This document shows positions 17,495 through 26,501 of a stretch of 64,000 nucleotides of DNA, piece by piece. The notes beneath the pieces are model-generated. The model worked only from the letters and a program-made list of their open reading frames with translations, had not been told where the DNA came from and made no database searches. The stretch is from contig CALDYP010000023.1 in the NCBI GenBank assembly GCA_937944445.1, positions 147,689 to 211,688 of the forward strand, written 5' to 3'. This DNA comes from an uncultured Anaerolineae bacterium (GTDB lineage: Bacteria; Chloroflexota; Anaerolineae; Aggregatilineales; Phototrophicaceae). The stretch's first letter is position 1. Each line of letters opens with the position of its first letter. The translations under genes and the position numbers were made by a program.

Positions 17495-18121
17495 ATGGGA
17501 CTGTTTCGGCGCAACAAGCGTAAATCGCTCAAAGAGATGGACGACAACGAACTAGTCGCCCTTGCGGGGCACGATCAAGATGCCTTCGGTGAGATTTACG
17601 AGCGCTATGTGACCAAGATTTACAATTACATCTACTATCGCACGGGCAACGCCCAAGACGCCGAGGACATCACGGCGAAAGTATTCTTCCGTGCAATGGC
17701 CCACATCCAGAACTACGAGGACAAGGGCGTGCCCTTCCAAGCGTGGTTGTATCGCATCGCGCATAACCTCGTGGCCAACTTCCACCGCGATGAAAGCCGC
17801 CGCAAGATCATCCCGCTGGATGATTACCTCGCTCAGACGCTCAAGACCGACGCGCCCGACCGCATCGCTGAACAAAACGAGGAACAAGCCGCCCTGCTGA
17901 ACGCGATCCGTCGGCTGCCGCCAGAGCGTCAGCAGCTTCTCATCCTGAAGTTCGTCCATGACAAGTCAAACGCTGAAATTGGTGAGATCATGAATCGAAC
18001 AGAGGGGGCCATCAAATCGCTCTACCATCGCACGCTGTTGGCGCTGCGCGATGAGATGCAGCGGCAAGACTATCCGCAGCGCCAAGACACCACCCTACCC
18101 ACCAAGCAGCGCAAAGGTTAA
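17495..18121 (+). CDS. ECF-type RNA polymerase sigma factor
   Basis: 208-residue sigma-70 family factor of the extracytoplasmic-function type. Region 2 includes DAFGEIYERYVTKIYNYIYY, the core-binding TGNAQDAEDITAKVFFRAM and PFQAWLYRIAHNLVANFHRD. Region 4 is LPPERQQLLILKFVHDKSNA with the helix-turn-helix EIGEIMNRTEGAIKSLYHR. No region 1 or 3, no extra domains. A small membrane protein gene starts 7 bp downstream and is the likely anti-sigma factor or partner. The Shine-Dalgarno is weak. Target promoters unknown. Confidence 0.9.
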   Translation: MGLFRRNKRKSLKEMDDNELVALAGHDQDAFGEIYERYVTKIYNYIYYRTGNAQDAEDITAKVFFRAMAHIQNYEDKGVPFQAWLYRIAHNLVANFHRDESRRKIIPLDDYLAQTLKTDAPDRIAEQNEEQAALLNAIRRLPPERQQLLILKFVHDKSNAEIGEIMNRTEGAIKSLYHRTLLALRDEMQRQDYPQRQDTTLPTKQRKG

Positions 18122-18128
18122 ACCACTC

Positions 18129-18500
18129 ATGATGCCAGATACTCGGATGGAACAACTCTACACCGCTCTCACTGATGCGATCGTCAACGAAGCCAGCGAT
18201 GAAGAAATCAACGCCCTGATCGAATCGCATCAAGTGCCTCACAACCGTGAAGTTGACCAAATGGTGGGGCTGATCTTGCGCCTGCATACTACGCTGCTCG
18301 GGGTGCAGCCATCGCCGCGCTTCGTGCGCGGGCTGCGTCGGGAACTGCTGGCGATGTATGAAGATAACCTCGTGCAGCGCATTCGGCATCTGCCGGCGCG
18401 CGTTCAGTTGGCTGCGCTGCTGGTGATGGTCGGCGGCTTCGCCATGCTGTTCACCCGTCGCCGTGCTGAGGCCACCAAAGTCGAAAGCGCCACGATCTAA
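18129..18500 (+). CDS. Small membrane-anchored protein, possible anti-sigma factor
   Basis: About 123 residues. The acidic, helical cytosolic part (residues 1-90) includes DEEINALIESHQ and NREVDQMVGLILRLHTTLLG. One membrane helix near the C-terminus (VQLAALLVMVGGFAMLF) is followed by Arg/Lys-rich residues. There is no recognisable zinc anti-sigma motif. The role as partner of the sigma factor is inferred from the 7-bp spacing and the soluble-plus-one-helix layout. The start is one of two adjacent ATGs at 18129 and 18132. Confidence 0.65.
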   Translation: MMPDTRMEQLYTALTDAIVNEASDEEINALIESHQVPHNREVDQMVGLILRLHTTLLGVQPSPRFVRGLRRELLAMYEDNLVQRIRHLPARVQLAALLVMVGGFAMLFTRRRAEATKVESATI

Positions 18501-18503
18501 GCC

Positions 18504-19172
18504 ATGAGCCAAGCCCTCTGGAGCGCTCTAGACGACTACTTCGATCAAGCGCTGCTGCAAGCGCCGCCAGTGCTAGCAGCAGCGCTGGCAAACTCAGCGG
18601 CGGCTGGCCTGCCGACGATCAGCGTCGCCCCCAATCAAGGCAAGCTGCTAGCAACCTTCGTCGCCGTGATGCAGGCCAAGCGCGTGCTGGAGATCGGCAC
18701 GTTGGGCGGCTACAGCACCCTGTGGATGGCGCACGCCCTGCCCACTGGCGGCCAGATCATCACGCTGGAACTCAACGATCATCACGCCGACGTCGCTCAG
18801 CAAAACTTCGCGCTGGCAGGCATGGCAGATCGGATCGAGATCCGCCGCGGCCCAGCCCTCGCCACACTGGACGGGATGATCGCCGAGGGCGCGCCACCTT
18901 TCGACCTAATCTTCATCGACGCTGACAAACCCGCCACCCCGGACTACTTCCAACGGTCGTTGGCGCTCAGCCGCCTTGGCACGCTCATCATTATCGACAA
19001 CGTCGTGCGAGAAGGCGCAGTGCTCGACGTGAACAACCCCGACCCCAACGTGCAGGGCATCCGCCGCTTGATCGCTGAGATAGCGGCTGAGCCGCGTGTC
19101 AGTGCCCTTGCGCTGCAAACTGTCGGCAGCAAAGGGCATGACGGCCTCGCGTTGGCAGTCGTGACGGGCTAG
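18504..19172 (+). CDS. SAM-dependent O-methyltransferase (catechol/caffeoyl-CoA OMT family)
   Basis: 222-residue class I methyltransferase of the small O-methyltransferase family. SAM-binding motif I is VLEIGTLGGYSTLWMA. The acidic motif is IITLELNDHH, and the metal-linked DLIFIDADKP and IIIDNVVREG segments are typical of cation-dependent enzymes acting on vicinal hydroxyls. Substrate unknown. Its ATG is 3 bp after the preceding gene, so it probably shares the sigma-factor operon. Confidence 0.85.
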   Translation: MSQALWSALDDYFDQALLQAPPVLAAALANSAAAGLPTISVAPNQGKLLATFVAVMQAKRVLEIGTLGGYSTLWMAHALPTGGQIITLELNDHHADVAQQNFALAGMADRIEIRRGPALATLDGMIAEGAPPFDLIFIDADKPATPDYFQRSLALSRLGTLIIIDNVVREGAVLDVNNPDPNVQGIRRLIAEIAAEPRVSALALQTVGSKGHDGLALAVVTG

Positions 19173-19197
19173 ACATCCCGCAAAATCGCGTTATAAT
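19170..19197 (+). promoter_or_regulatory. Candidate upstream rpoB promoter (P1)
   Basis: TAGACA (19170-19175), 16-base spacer, perfect TATAAT (19192-19197). It lies about 245 bp before rpoB and directly after the O-methyltransferase stop. Confidence 0.45.
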
Positions 19198-19262
19198 GTT
19201 GTGTATGGCCGCGAGTGCAGCGATACAGGCCCCACGTTGTATCAAGAGAGGCTGCGCTCAAC

Positions 19263-19292
19263 TTGACATTCCGCTAAGTGATCCTGTATAAT
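19263..19292 (+). promoter_or_regulatory. Consensus sigma-70 promoter of rpoB (P2)
   Basis: Perfect TTGACA (19263-19268) and perfect TATAAT (19287-19292) separated by 18 bases. Transcription would start near 19299, giving an untranslated leader of about 140 bases before the TTG start of rpoB. This is the best promoter match in the window and suits a highly expressed polymerase subunit gene. Confidence 0.85.
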
Positions 19293-19440
19293 TCAGGTTC
19301 ACTGATCTTGTGTTATCACACACGATCACAAGACGCATGACGTATTCCGCTACCATCTGTTGTTCGTCCGCTGGCTAGCTGGTGTTTGCGCACTGGATGG
19401 CCCCGTTGTGTCTACCCACGCAGTTTGAAGGAGCGCCCCG

Positions 19441-22400
19441 TTGAAAAGTTACTACAACGTCAAGAATTACGCTCGTGTGCCCGATGTCGCTGAGCTTCCT
19501 TCGCTGATTGAAATTCAGTCTAGCTCATTCGACTGGTTCATGAAAGAAGGCCTGCTGGAGCTTTTCGATGAGGTGAACCCCATCGAAAGCTTCAACGGTG
19601 GTGACCTGAAGCTCTACCTGCCCGGTAACAGCCGCAGCGCGGTCGCGTTGAAAGAACAGATTGACCCCAGCCGCTACGAACGCAAGCACAAGTCAGCCAT
19701 CCTCTATGAGCGCGAAGCCGCCAACGGCCTGCGCTACTGGTTCGAGGAACCCAAGCACAGCACTGAAGTTTGTATCGAGCGTGATATGAACTTCGCCGCC
19801 TCGCTCTACGTGCAAGTCGCGCTCCACAACTTGCAGACAGGCGCGGTGATCGTCAACGACATCTTCCTCGGGGACTTCCCGCTCATGACCGACAAGGGCA
19901 CGTTCATCATCAACGGAACGGAGCGCGTCGTCGTCAGCCAGTTGATTCGCTCGCCGGGTGTCTACTTCGACGCGGAAGAAGACCGCGCCACCGGCCGTAT
20001 GATGTCCAACGCCAAGCTGATCCCCGATCGCGGCGCATGGATGGAATTTGAGACCCGCAAGAACGACTACATCACACTGAAGTTCAACCGCAAGCGCACC
20101 TTGCCCATCACCGTTTTCCTGCGCGCGCTGGATGCCGTCGACGATGGCACAGGCGATGCTGCGCCGCGCTTAGGAACCAATGAGGAAATCCTTGCGCTGT
20201 TCGCAGAGAACGACAATGAACCCGCTCACCAATACATCGCTAATGCGATCAAGAACGAGCAAGGGATCGAGCCGAAGCGCAATCAAAGCCCCGCTGAAGC
20301 TGCGCTGATCGAGTTCTACAAGCGGATGCGCCCGGGTGACCCCGCCACCCTCGACAACGCAAAGGAATATCTCGAAAGCCAGTTGTTCGACCAGCGCCGC
20401 TACGATTTAGAGCGCGTTGGACGTTATAAACTGAACCAGCGCCTCGGGTTGGATCGCCGTATTCCACGCAGCACGCGCACCATCACCAAAGCCGACATCG
20501 TTGAAGTCGTGCGCCGCATGATCGAAATCAACAACGGGCGTATCCCGAAGGACGATATCGACCACCTCGGCAACCGCCGCGTGAAAACAGTCGGTGAGTT
20601 GATCATGAACAAGCTGCGCATCGGGCTGCGCCGCATGGAGCGCGTCGTCAAAGAGCGCATGTCCACGCGCGAGACGGGCGACCAACCTACCCCCATCATG
20701 CTCATCAACATTCGCCCGATGGTGGCCGCCGTGCGTGAGTTTTTCGGCTCATCGCAGCTTTCGCAGTTCATGGAGCAAACCAACCCCCTTGCCGAGCTGA
20801 CGCACAAGCGCACGCTCTCCGCGTTAGGGCCGGGCGGCTTGCGCCGTGAGCGCGCCGGCTTCGACGTGCGCGACGTGCACCACAGCCACTATGGCCGCAT
20901 CTGCCCGATTGAGACGCCAGAAGGCCCCAACATCGGCTTGATTGGCCGCTTGGCCAGCTATGCGCGCGTCAACGAGTATGGCTTCATCGAGACGCCCTAC
21001 CGCAAGGTGCTCCACAGCCTGCCCATCAACAGTGATAACCTACTTGGGCGGCGCATCCGTGAAGATATTGAGGACGCCAAAGGCAAGACCCTCGTCGAAG
21101 AGGACACCATCATCACGCAAGAGGTGATTGATCGGCTCAAGAAAGCAGGCATTGACGAAGTGCCAGTAGCCCCCTTCGTCAGCGATGAAGTCGAGTATTT
21201 CAGCGCCGACGCCGAGGATCAGCTCATCATCGCGCAGGCCAACTCACGCTTGAACGACCTGAATGAGTTTATGTCCGATCGCGTCTCAGTGCGCCACAAA
21301 CAGGCCTTCCGCGTTGAAATGCCCCAGAAGGTGAACTACATCGACATCGCCCCGCGCCAGATCGTGGGCATCAGCGCGGCGCTCATCCCCTTCCTTGAGC
21401 ACGACGACGCCAGCCGCGCCCTGATGGGATCCAACATGCAGCGTCAGGCCGTCCCGCTGCTGCAGCCGGATGTGCCCGTCGTCAGCACCGGCATGGAAGA
21501 TCAAGCCGCCTTCGACAGCGGCCAAGTCCTCGTCTCAGATGTCGATGGTGACGTAATCAGCGTCCAGAGCGAGATGATCCGCCTGCGCCTCGACAACGGC
21601 GAAGAGCGCACCTACAAACTGCGCAAGTATGACCGCAGCAACCAATCGACCTGCATCGATCAGCGCCCCACCGTGCGCAAGGGTCAGCGCGTCAAGCGCG
21701 GTGATGTGCTGGCCGACAGCAGCAGCACCCAGCGCGGCCACCTCGCGCTCGGCCATGACGTGCTGGCGGCTTTCATCTGCTGGGACGGCGGCAACTACGA
21801 AGACGCGCTGCTCGTCAGCGAGGAGATGCTGCGCAACGACAAGTTCACCAGCATCCACATCGAGAAGCATGAGATCGAAGCGCGCGATACTAAGCTGGGG
21901 CCAGAAGAGATCACCTACGACATCCCCAACGTCGGCGAGGACGCCCTGAAAGACCTCGGCGAAGATGGCATCGTCCGCATCGGTGCGGAGGTCGGCCCCA
22001 ACGACATCCTCGTTGGCAAGATCACGCCCAAAGGTGAGAAAGAACTCTCGCCAGAGGAGAAGCTGCTGCGCGCCATCTTCGGCGAACAAGCGCGCGAGGT
22101 GAAAGACAGCTCGCTGCGCCTGCCACACGGTGACCGCGGCAAGGTCGTGGACGTCAAGACGCTGACGCGCGAAGAACACCCTGACTTGCCCGCTGGCGTG
22201 GAAAAGATGGTGCGCGTGTCGATTGCGCAGCGCCGCAAGCTCACCGTAGGCGACAAGATGGCCGGTCGCCACGGCAACAAAGGCATCATCAGCCGCATCG
22301 TCGCCATCGAGGATATGCCCTACATGAGCGATGGACGCCCCGTGGAGATCATCCTGAACCCGACGGGCGTGCCGGGGCGCATGAACATCGGCCAAGTGCT

Positions 22401-23439
22401 GGAGCTGCACCTCGGCTGGGCCGCGGATCGTCTCGGCTTCCGTGCCATCACCCCGGTGTTTGACGGAGCAGATGAGCAGGAGATCCAAGCCGAGTTAGGG
22501 CGGGCGTGGATGATCGACTACGCATGGGAAGTGATCACCAAGCGCGCGTGGGAGTGGATCGATGGCCGCTACAGCAAGGAAGACCTCGAGGACGACGATG
22601 AAGTTCGCCGCCTCTACATCAGCGAGTGGTTGGCTGATCACGACGAATACGACCCCATCCAACTAAACGAGGAACCAGTCTACGCGCGGCGCGCCGTGCT
22701 GCGTGAGTGGCTGCGCGAGAAGGGCTACGACCCTGATCAAATCCTGCTGTTCGACAACAGCCACGTGCTGCTCTCTGAGCGCGGCGTGATCGATCAGAAC
22801 GCTATCGATGTGTCGCTGCGCCTGTGGATTGAGGCTACCCTGCCTGCCATACGAGTGCCAGATCAGGCAACCACCGCTCAACTGTTCGAACTGGCCAACC
22901 GCGCCATGTTCGAAACCGGCGAGCCTGTGCCACACTACGGCAAGCACAAGCTCTACGATGGGCGCACTGGCGAGCAGTTCGACAATCATGTAGCCGTCGG
23001 TATCGTGCACATGCTCAAGCTGGCACACCTCGTCGAAGACAAGGCACACGCCCGCTCCACTGGCCCGTACAGCCTCGTCACCCAGCAGCCGCTCGGCGGC
23101 AAAGCGCAGTTCGGCGGCCAGCGCTTCGGTGAGATGGAAGTGTGGGCGCTGGAAGCCTACGGCGCAGCCTACACCCTCCAAGAGATGCTCACGGTCAAGT
23201 CCGATGATGTGAACGGGCGCACCGCCACCTACGAGAGCATCGTCAAAGGCGCTGAGATCGGCGACCCGGGCATCCCGACCAGTTTCCGCGTGCTGGTGAA
23301 AGAACTTCAGTCCCTCGGCTTGGCAGTGGAGGCTATCACTGAATCCGGTGAGGTCATCCGCTTCAGCAAAGACGACGACAAAGACAAACGCCCCCAGCCG
23401 GATAACGCGCTGATGGGCTTCAGCAGCGACCTGCGCTAA
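19441..23439 (+). CDS. rpoB: RNA polymerase beta subunit
   Basis: 1332-residue catalytic subunit. The fork and rifampicin region [19 protein letters not shown] and [15 protein letters not shown] are clear, as are [12 protein letters not shown] and [20 protein letters not shown] near the C-terminus. Translation starts at a TTG with GAAGGAG eight bases upstream. Two oddities. About 166 residues separate PVFDGA (about 1005) from [10 protein letters not shown] (about 1171), against roughly 30 in E. coli, so there is an insertion of about 135 residues. The next gene is not rpoC but a convergent photolyase gene. Confidence 0.97.
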   Translation: MKSYYNVKNYARVPDVAELPSLIEIQSSSFDWFMKEGLLELFDEVNPIESFNGGDLKLYLPGNSRSAVALKEQIDPSRYERKHKSAILYEREAANGLRYWFEEPKHSTEVCIERDMNFAASLYVQVALHNLQTGAVIVNDIFLGDFPLMTDKGTFIINGTERVVVSQLIRSPGVYFDAEEDRATGRMMSNAKLIPDRGAWMEFETRKNDYITLKFNRKRTLPITVFLRALDAVDDGTGDAAPRLGTNEEILALFAENDNEPAHQYIANAIKNEQGIEPKRNQSPAEAALIEFYKRMRPGDPATLDNAKEYLESQLFDQRRYDLERVGRYKLNQRLGLDRRIPRSTRTITKADIVEVVRRMIEINNGRIPKDDIDHLGNRRVKTVGELIMNKLRIGLRRMERVVKERMSTRETGDQPTPIMLINIRPMVAAVREFFGSSQLSQFMEQTNPLAELTHKRTLSALGPGGLRRERAGFDVRDVHHSHYGRICPIETPEGPNIGLIGRLASYARVNEYGFIETPYRKVLHSLPINSDNLLGRRIREDIEDAKGKTLVEEDTIITQEVIDRLKKAGIDEVPVAPFVSDEVEYFSADAEDQLIIAQANSRLNDLNEFMSDRVSVRHKQAFRVEMPQKVNYIDIAPRQIVGISAALIPFLEHDDASRALMGSNMQRQAVPLLQPDVPVVSTGMEDQAAFDSGQVLVSDVDGDVISVQSEMIRLRLDNGEERTYKLRKYDRSNQSTCIDQRPTVRKGQRVKRGDVLADSSSTQRGHLALGHDVLAAFICWDGGNYEDALLVSEEMLRNDKFTSIHIEKHEIEARDTKLGPEEITYDIPNVGEDALKDLGEDGIVRIGAEVGPNDILVGKITPKGEKELSPEEKLLRAIFGEQAREVKDSSLRLPHGDRGKVVDVKTLTREEHPDLPAGVEKMVRVSIAQRRKLTVGDKMAGRHGNKGIISRIVAIEDMPYMSDGRPVEIILNPTGVPGRMNIGQVLELHLGWAADRLGFRAITPVFDGADEQEIQAELGRAWMIDYAWEVITKRAWEWIDGRYSKEDLEDDDEVRRLYISEWLADHDEYDPIQLNEEPVYARRAVLREWLREKGYDPDQILLFDNSHVLLSERGVIDQNAIDVSLRLWIEATLPAIRVPDQATTAQLFELANRAMFETGEPVPHYGKHKLYDGRTGEQFDNHVAVGIVHMLKLAHLVEDKAHARSTGPYSLVTQQPLGGKAQFGGQRFGEMEVWALEAYGAAYTLQEMLTVKSDDVNGRTATYESIVKGAEIGDPGIPTSFRVLVKELQSLGLAVEAITESGEVIRFSKDDDKDKRPQPDNALMGFSSDLR

Positions 23440-23455
23440 GCTTTCTACCAATCCA

Positions 23456-23494
23456 AACGCCCAATGTTCTCATGCTAGACGTTGGGCGTTTTTC
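23456..23494 (+). terminator. rpoB intrinsic terminator, possibly bidirectional
   Basis: AACGCCCAA (23456-23464) pairs perfectly with TTGGGCGTT (23482-23490) around a 17-base loop, followed by TTTCT. It lies between rpoB and the convergent photolyase gene and shows that rpoB transcription ends here. Confidence 0.8.
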
Positions 23495-25035
23495 TATTCT
23501 GGCCGATTTACATCGTCAAAGAGCGAGGCCTGCTTCTGACGCTTGGCTCGCGGCTGACGGCGGGGCAAGCGACCACGGCTGCGGCTGCCATGCTTCTTGA
23601 GCGCCTGTGCCGCCTGCTCACGCACGTCAGGGCGTTGACGCATCTCACCGATCACGGCGCGCGCCTCTCGCCAGCGCTCATCGTGGTTGACGATTGGCGC
23701 GGCATAATCCGTACCGATTCGCACGCCCACCGACTGCTGAAGTTCCAGCGGCATCAACCACGGCGCATGCAGGAAGGCATCTGGCACACGGCGCAGCTCT
23801 GGAACCCAATGACGAATGAACTTGCCCTGCGGGTCGTGCTGCGTGGCTTGGGTCGTCGGGTTGTAGATGCGCAGGGTGCTGTTGCCGTTGACGCCGCTCT
23901 GCATCTGCATCTGTGACCAGTGAATGCCCGGCTCAAAGTCCGTAAACCAGCGCGCCAGCACCAGCCCCGTTTCGCGCCAGTCCAGCCACAGATCGTGCGA
24001 CGCAAACGAGACGACCATCGCCCGCATGCGAAAGTTGAGATAGCCCGTTGCCCTCAACGCGCGCATGCAGGCGTCTACCAGCGGGTAGCCAGTGCGACCT
24101 TCGCGCCATGCGATGAAACGCTGCCGCGCCGCGGGGTCAGCGTCAATGGAAGGGCGCAGGCCATCATAGGCTGGAACGAGGCTGCGCCGCTCAAGGTCGG
24201 GGGCATCTTCCAGCTTCTGGATGAAGTGATCACGCCAGAACAAGCGCGATTCAAACGCGCTGAGCGCCCGCGCCCACCCCTCGCCTACGTCCTCCGCCTG
24301 CCGCCGACGCAGCGCGTGATACGCCTGCCGCACAGTCAACGTGCCCCATGCCAGATGTACCGACAAGCGCGAACACACTTGAAACGCGCTCACCGGGCTA
24401 GACATGCCGTAGTGGTAGGTGCGCCCGCGCGTGTGCAGAAAGCTGTGCAGCGTGGCATGCGCGGTGCGCTCGCCGCCCTGTTGAATGTCGCGCATGCCGT
24501 CATCGCTCAAGCCTAGCTCGTTGGCAGTCGGCAGTTGACCCGGCTCCACGTTGACCGGTCGCAGGGTGGCAGGCGCTGGCAAAGGCGGCTGTTCCATCCG
24601 CGCGGTGCGCAGGTCATTCCACAGGTCACGGTTGGGCAAACGCCGCACGACCCCGCTGTAGGGGAACTCCACCAAACGCACTCGCTGACGGGCCGCCCAC
24701 GCCTGCACCTCCAGATCGCGCTCATAGCTGCGCAGGTTGCCCGTCTCCATGTGGGTGTAGATCGCTTCAAGGCCGTGCTCAGCGTGCAGTCGGTCGAACA
24801 CCTCCACGGCTTCGCCCACGCGCACCACCAGCGGCTGCCCCAGCTCGGCTAGGCGCTGGCGCAGCGCCACCAGCGCGCTGCGCACGAACACGTAGTGGCG
24901 CAGGCTGGCGTCTGCGCTCAAGAGTATGCTCGGCTCAATGATGTACAACGGCAGGACAGGGCCATGCCGCGCCGCTAACGTCAATGGCCAGTGATCCTGT
25001 GTGCGCAAATCGCGCTTGAACCAGACGACGATCAT
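23494..25035 (-). CDS. phr: Cryptochrome/photolyase family protein (deoxyribodipyrimidine photolyase)
   Basis: 513 residues. The N-terminal photolyase alpha/beta domain starts IVVWFKRDLRTQDHWPL and binds the antenna pigment. The FAD-binding helical domain has GRTGYPLVDACMRALRATGY, NFRMRAMVVSFASHDLWLDW and IYNPTTQATQHDPQGKFIR, matching enzymes that split UV-induced pyrimidine dimers with blue light. A basic C-terminal tail (KKHGSRSRGRLPRRQPR) extends the usual length. The ATG at 25035 overlaps the stop of the HAD gene by 4 bp. Photolyase and signalling cryptochrome cannot be separated by eye. Confidence 0.87.
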   Translation of the reverse strand: MIVVWFKRDLRTQDHWPLTLAARHGPVLPLYIIEPSILLSADASLRHYVFVRSALVALRQRLAELGQPLVVRVGEAVEVFDRLHAEHGLEAIYTHMETGNLRSYERDLEVQAWAARQRVRLVEFPYSGVVRRLPNRDLWNDLRTARMEQPPLPAPATLRPVNVEPGQLPTANELGLSDDGMRDIQQGGERTAHATLHSFLHTRGRTYHYGMSSPVSAFQVCSRLSVHLAWGTLTVRQAYHALRRRQAEDVGEGWARALSAFESRLFWRDHFIQKLEDAPDLERRSLVPAYDGLRPSIDADPAARQRFIAWREGRTGYPLVDACMRALRATGYLNFRMRAMVVSFASHDLWLDWRETGLVLARWFTDFEPGIHWSQMQMQSGVNGNSTLRIYNPTTQATQHDPQGKFIRHWVPELRRVPDAFLHAPWLMPLELQQSVGVRIGTDYAAPIVNHDERWREARAVIGEMRQRPDVREQAAQALKKHGSRSRGRLPRRQPRAKRQKQASLFDDVNRPE

Positions 25036-25829
25036 GCCCAACGCCGCAGCAGATCATGCAAGTCCTCAACGATCAGATCAGGCGGATAGGGGGCACTAGC
25101 CGCGTCCTCGCGCGTGTTGACCCCCGTCAAGGCCAACACGGCCTTCATCCCGACGCGCTTCGCCCCTTCGATGTCTGTGTTGAGTCGATCCCCAACCATC
25201 ACAGCCTCATGCGGCAGCACGTTCATCTGGCGCAGCGCCGTTTCAAACATCGGCGGGTGCGGCTTGCCGAGCACTGTCGGCGCGCAGTCCGTGGCCGCTT
25301 GCAGCATTGCGACAATGCTGCCCGCCCCCGGCGCCAGCCCATCTTCCAGCGGAACCGTGCGATCTGGGTTGGAGGCGATGAAGTCCGCGCCGCTGCGGAT
25401 CAGGCGGGTGGCGTGGCGCGCTTTGGCGTATGTGAACTCAAGGTCAATGCCCACCACCACCGCGCGCACGTCCTCATCCCTCAAGACGAAGCCAGCCTGC
25501 GTCAGTTCCTGTTTTAGCCCGGGGCCGCCGATGACGTACAGCCCTGTGCCCGCGGGATAGCGCGTTTGCAGGTACGCGGCGGTCACAATGCCGCTGGTGA
25601 GGATGTTCGATTCGGGCACGTTGGGCACGCCCAACTTGGCCAACTTAGCGGCGTATTCAGCCGGCGTGCGACGGCTGTTGTTCGTCGCCAAGCGATAGGG
25701 GATGGCCCGCGCGTGCAAAAACTGGAACAGCTCAGCAAGTCCGGGCAGGGCCTCGTTCCCGCGCCACAACACGCCGTCCATGTCGAACACTGCCGCCTTG
25801 ATCTCTCTCAAGTTCATCGCTGATCCCAT
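25032..25829 (-). CDS. HAD-superfamily sugar/nucleotide phosphatase (NagD-like)
   Basis: 265 residues. HAD motif I is VFDMDGVLWRGN (nucleophile and acid Asp). Motif II is the TNNSRR Asn. Motif III is the Lys of LGKPHPPMF. Motif IV is MVGDRLNTDIEGAKRVGM. The C2-type cap between motifs II and III matches the NagD / p-nitrophenylphosphatase / phosphoglycolate-phosphatase group. Substrate not predictable. It is translationally coupled to the photolyase gene. An alternative start is the ATG at 25817. Confidence 0.85.
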   Translation of the reverse strand: MGSAMNLREIKAAVFDMDGVLWRGNEALPGLAELFQFLHARAIPYRLATNNSRRTPAEYAAKLAKLGVPNVPESNILTSGIVTAAYLQTRYPAGTGLYVIGGPGLKQELTQAGFVLRDEDVRAVVVGIDLEFTYAKARHATRLIRSGADFIASNPDRTVPLEDGLAPGAGSIVAMLQAATDCAPTVLGKPHPPMFETALRQMNVLPHEAVMVGDRLNTDIEGAKRVGMKAVLALTGVNTREDAASAPYPPDLIVEDLHDLLRRWA

Positions 25830-25975
25830 CTCTAACCCCGCATCGTTGGGGGTTTTAGCCTATTATTGCGGGTTAAGTTGAGTCAAGCATTAGACTGCTC
25901 TTTGCGCCGAAACAATCTCGAATATACTAGACGCAACTGACCAAAATGCGACAGCGCTTAAACGAGATGTGACCG

Positions 25976-26296
25976 ATGAAATGCCCTAGCTGCGATGCCA
26001 ACCTCTTGATGACGACGCGCCAAGACGTCGAGATCGACTACTGCCCAGAGTGTCGCGGCATTTGGTTAGATCGCGGTGAGCTGGACAAGATCATCAGCCG
26101 CACCCGCGCCGCTGAGCAGGAGATCGAGCGTCATGCTGCGCCCTCCACTCGTCCGCGGCGCTTCAAAGACAGCAGCAGCGACATGCACTTGCGCAGTCGC
26201 CAAGACCGCAGTGAGGAATACTACGATCCCCACACCGGCAAGCACAAGCGCAAGTCAACGTCCAGACGGTTAAGCGACCTGTTTGATCTGTTTTAG
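25976..26296 (+). CDS. TFIIB-type zinc-ribbon protein
   Basis: 106 residues. The N-terminal zinc ribbon has C3, C6, C23 and C26 (MKCPSCDANL and YCPECRGIWLDRGELDKII), the signature of the small zf-TFIIB family. The remainder is low-complexity and strongly charged (RSRQDRSEEYYDP and KHKRKSTSRR). The family has no settled function; nucleic-acid binding is plausible from the basic tail. Monocistronic, with inverted repeats and a strong terminator downstream. Confidence 0.82.
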   Translation: MKCPSCDANLLMTTRQDVEIDYCPECRGIWLDRGELDKIISRTRAAEQEIERHAAPSTRPRRFKDSSSDMHLRSRQDRSEEYYDPHTGKHKRKSTSRRLSDLFDLF

Positions 26297-26395
26297 TGTG
26301 CTCCGGCGCACAACATGCCCCTTAATTGTGCGCTGTTCCCACCATCCTAGAGTAGTGTGCTGTTTTTGATCCCCTTTTCAGCACACACCACCTTT

Positions 26396-26430
26396 GAAAG
26401 GCCGACGCCCTCACGTCGGCCTTTCTGTTA
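26396..26430 (+). terminator. Strong intrinsic terminator upstream of the isocitrate dehydrogenase gene
   Basis: A perfect 12-bp stem, GAAAGGCCGACG (26396-26407) and CGTCGGCCTTTC (26414-26425), with a 6-base loop. A second inverted repeat, GTGTGCTG (26355-26362) and CAGCACAC (26379-26386), lies just before it. Together they close the zinc-ribbon transcript. Confidence 0.8.
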
Positions 26431-26501
26431 CCAGCAATCGCAAATTAGCCTAGTTTCCAGTATGATCTATGGTCGTGACACACCCGAATGGAGACCCATT
26501 T

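Noticed and set aside
21535..22488. A 317-codon minus-strand open frame inside rpoB
   Set aside because: It lies wholly within a highly conserved part of RpoB and encodes no recognisable motif; an antisense shadow.
25859..25975. Possible tRNA or small RNA in the gap before the zinc-ribbon gene
   Set aside because: No cloverleaf, T-loop sequence or terminator could be found on either strand.
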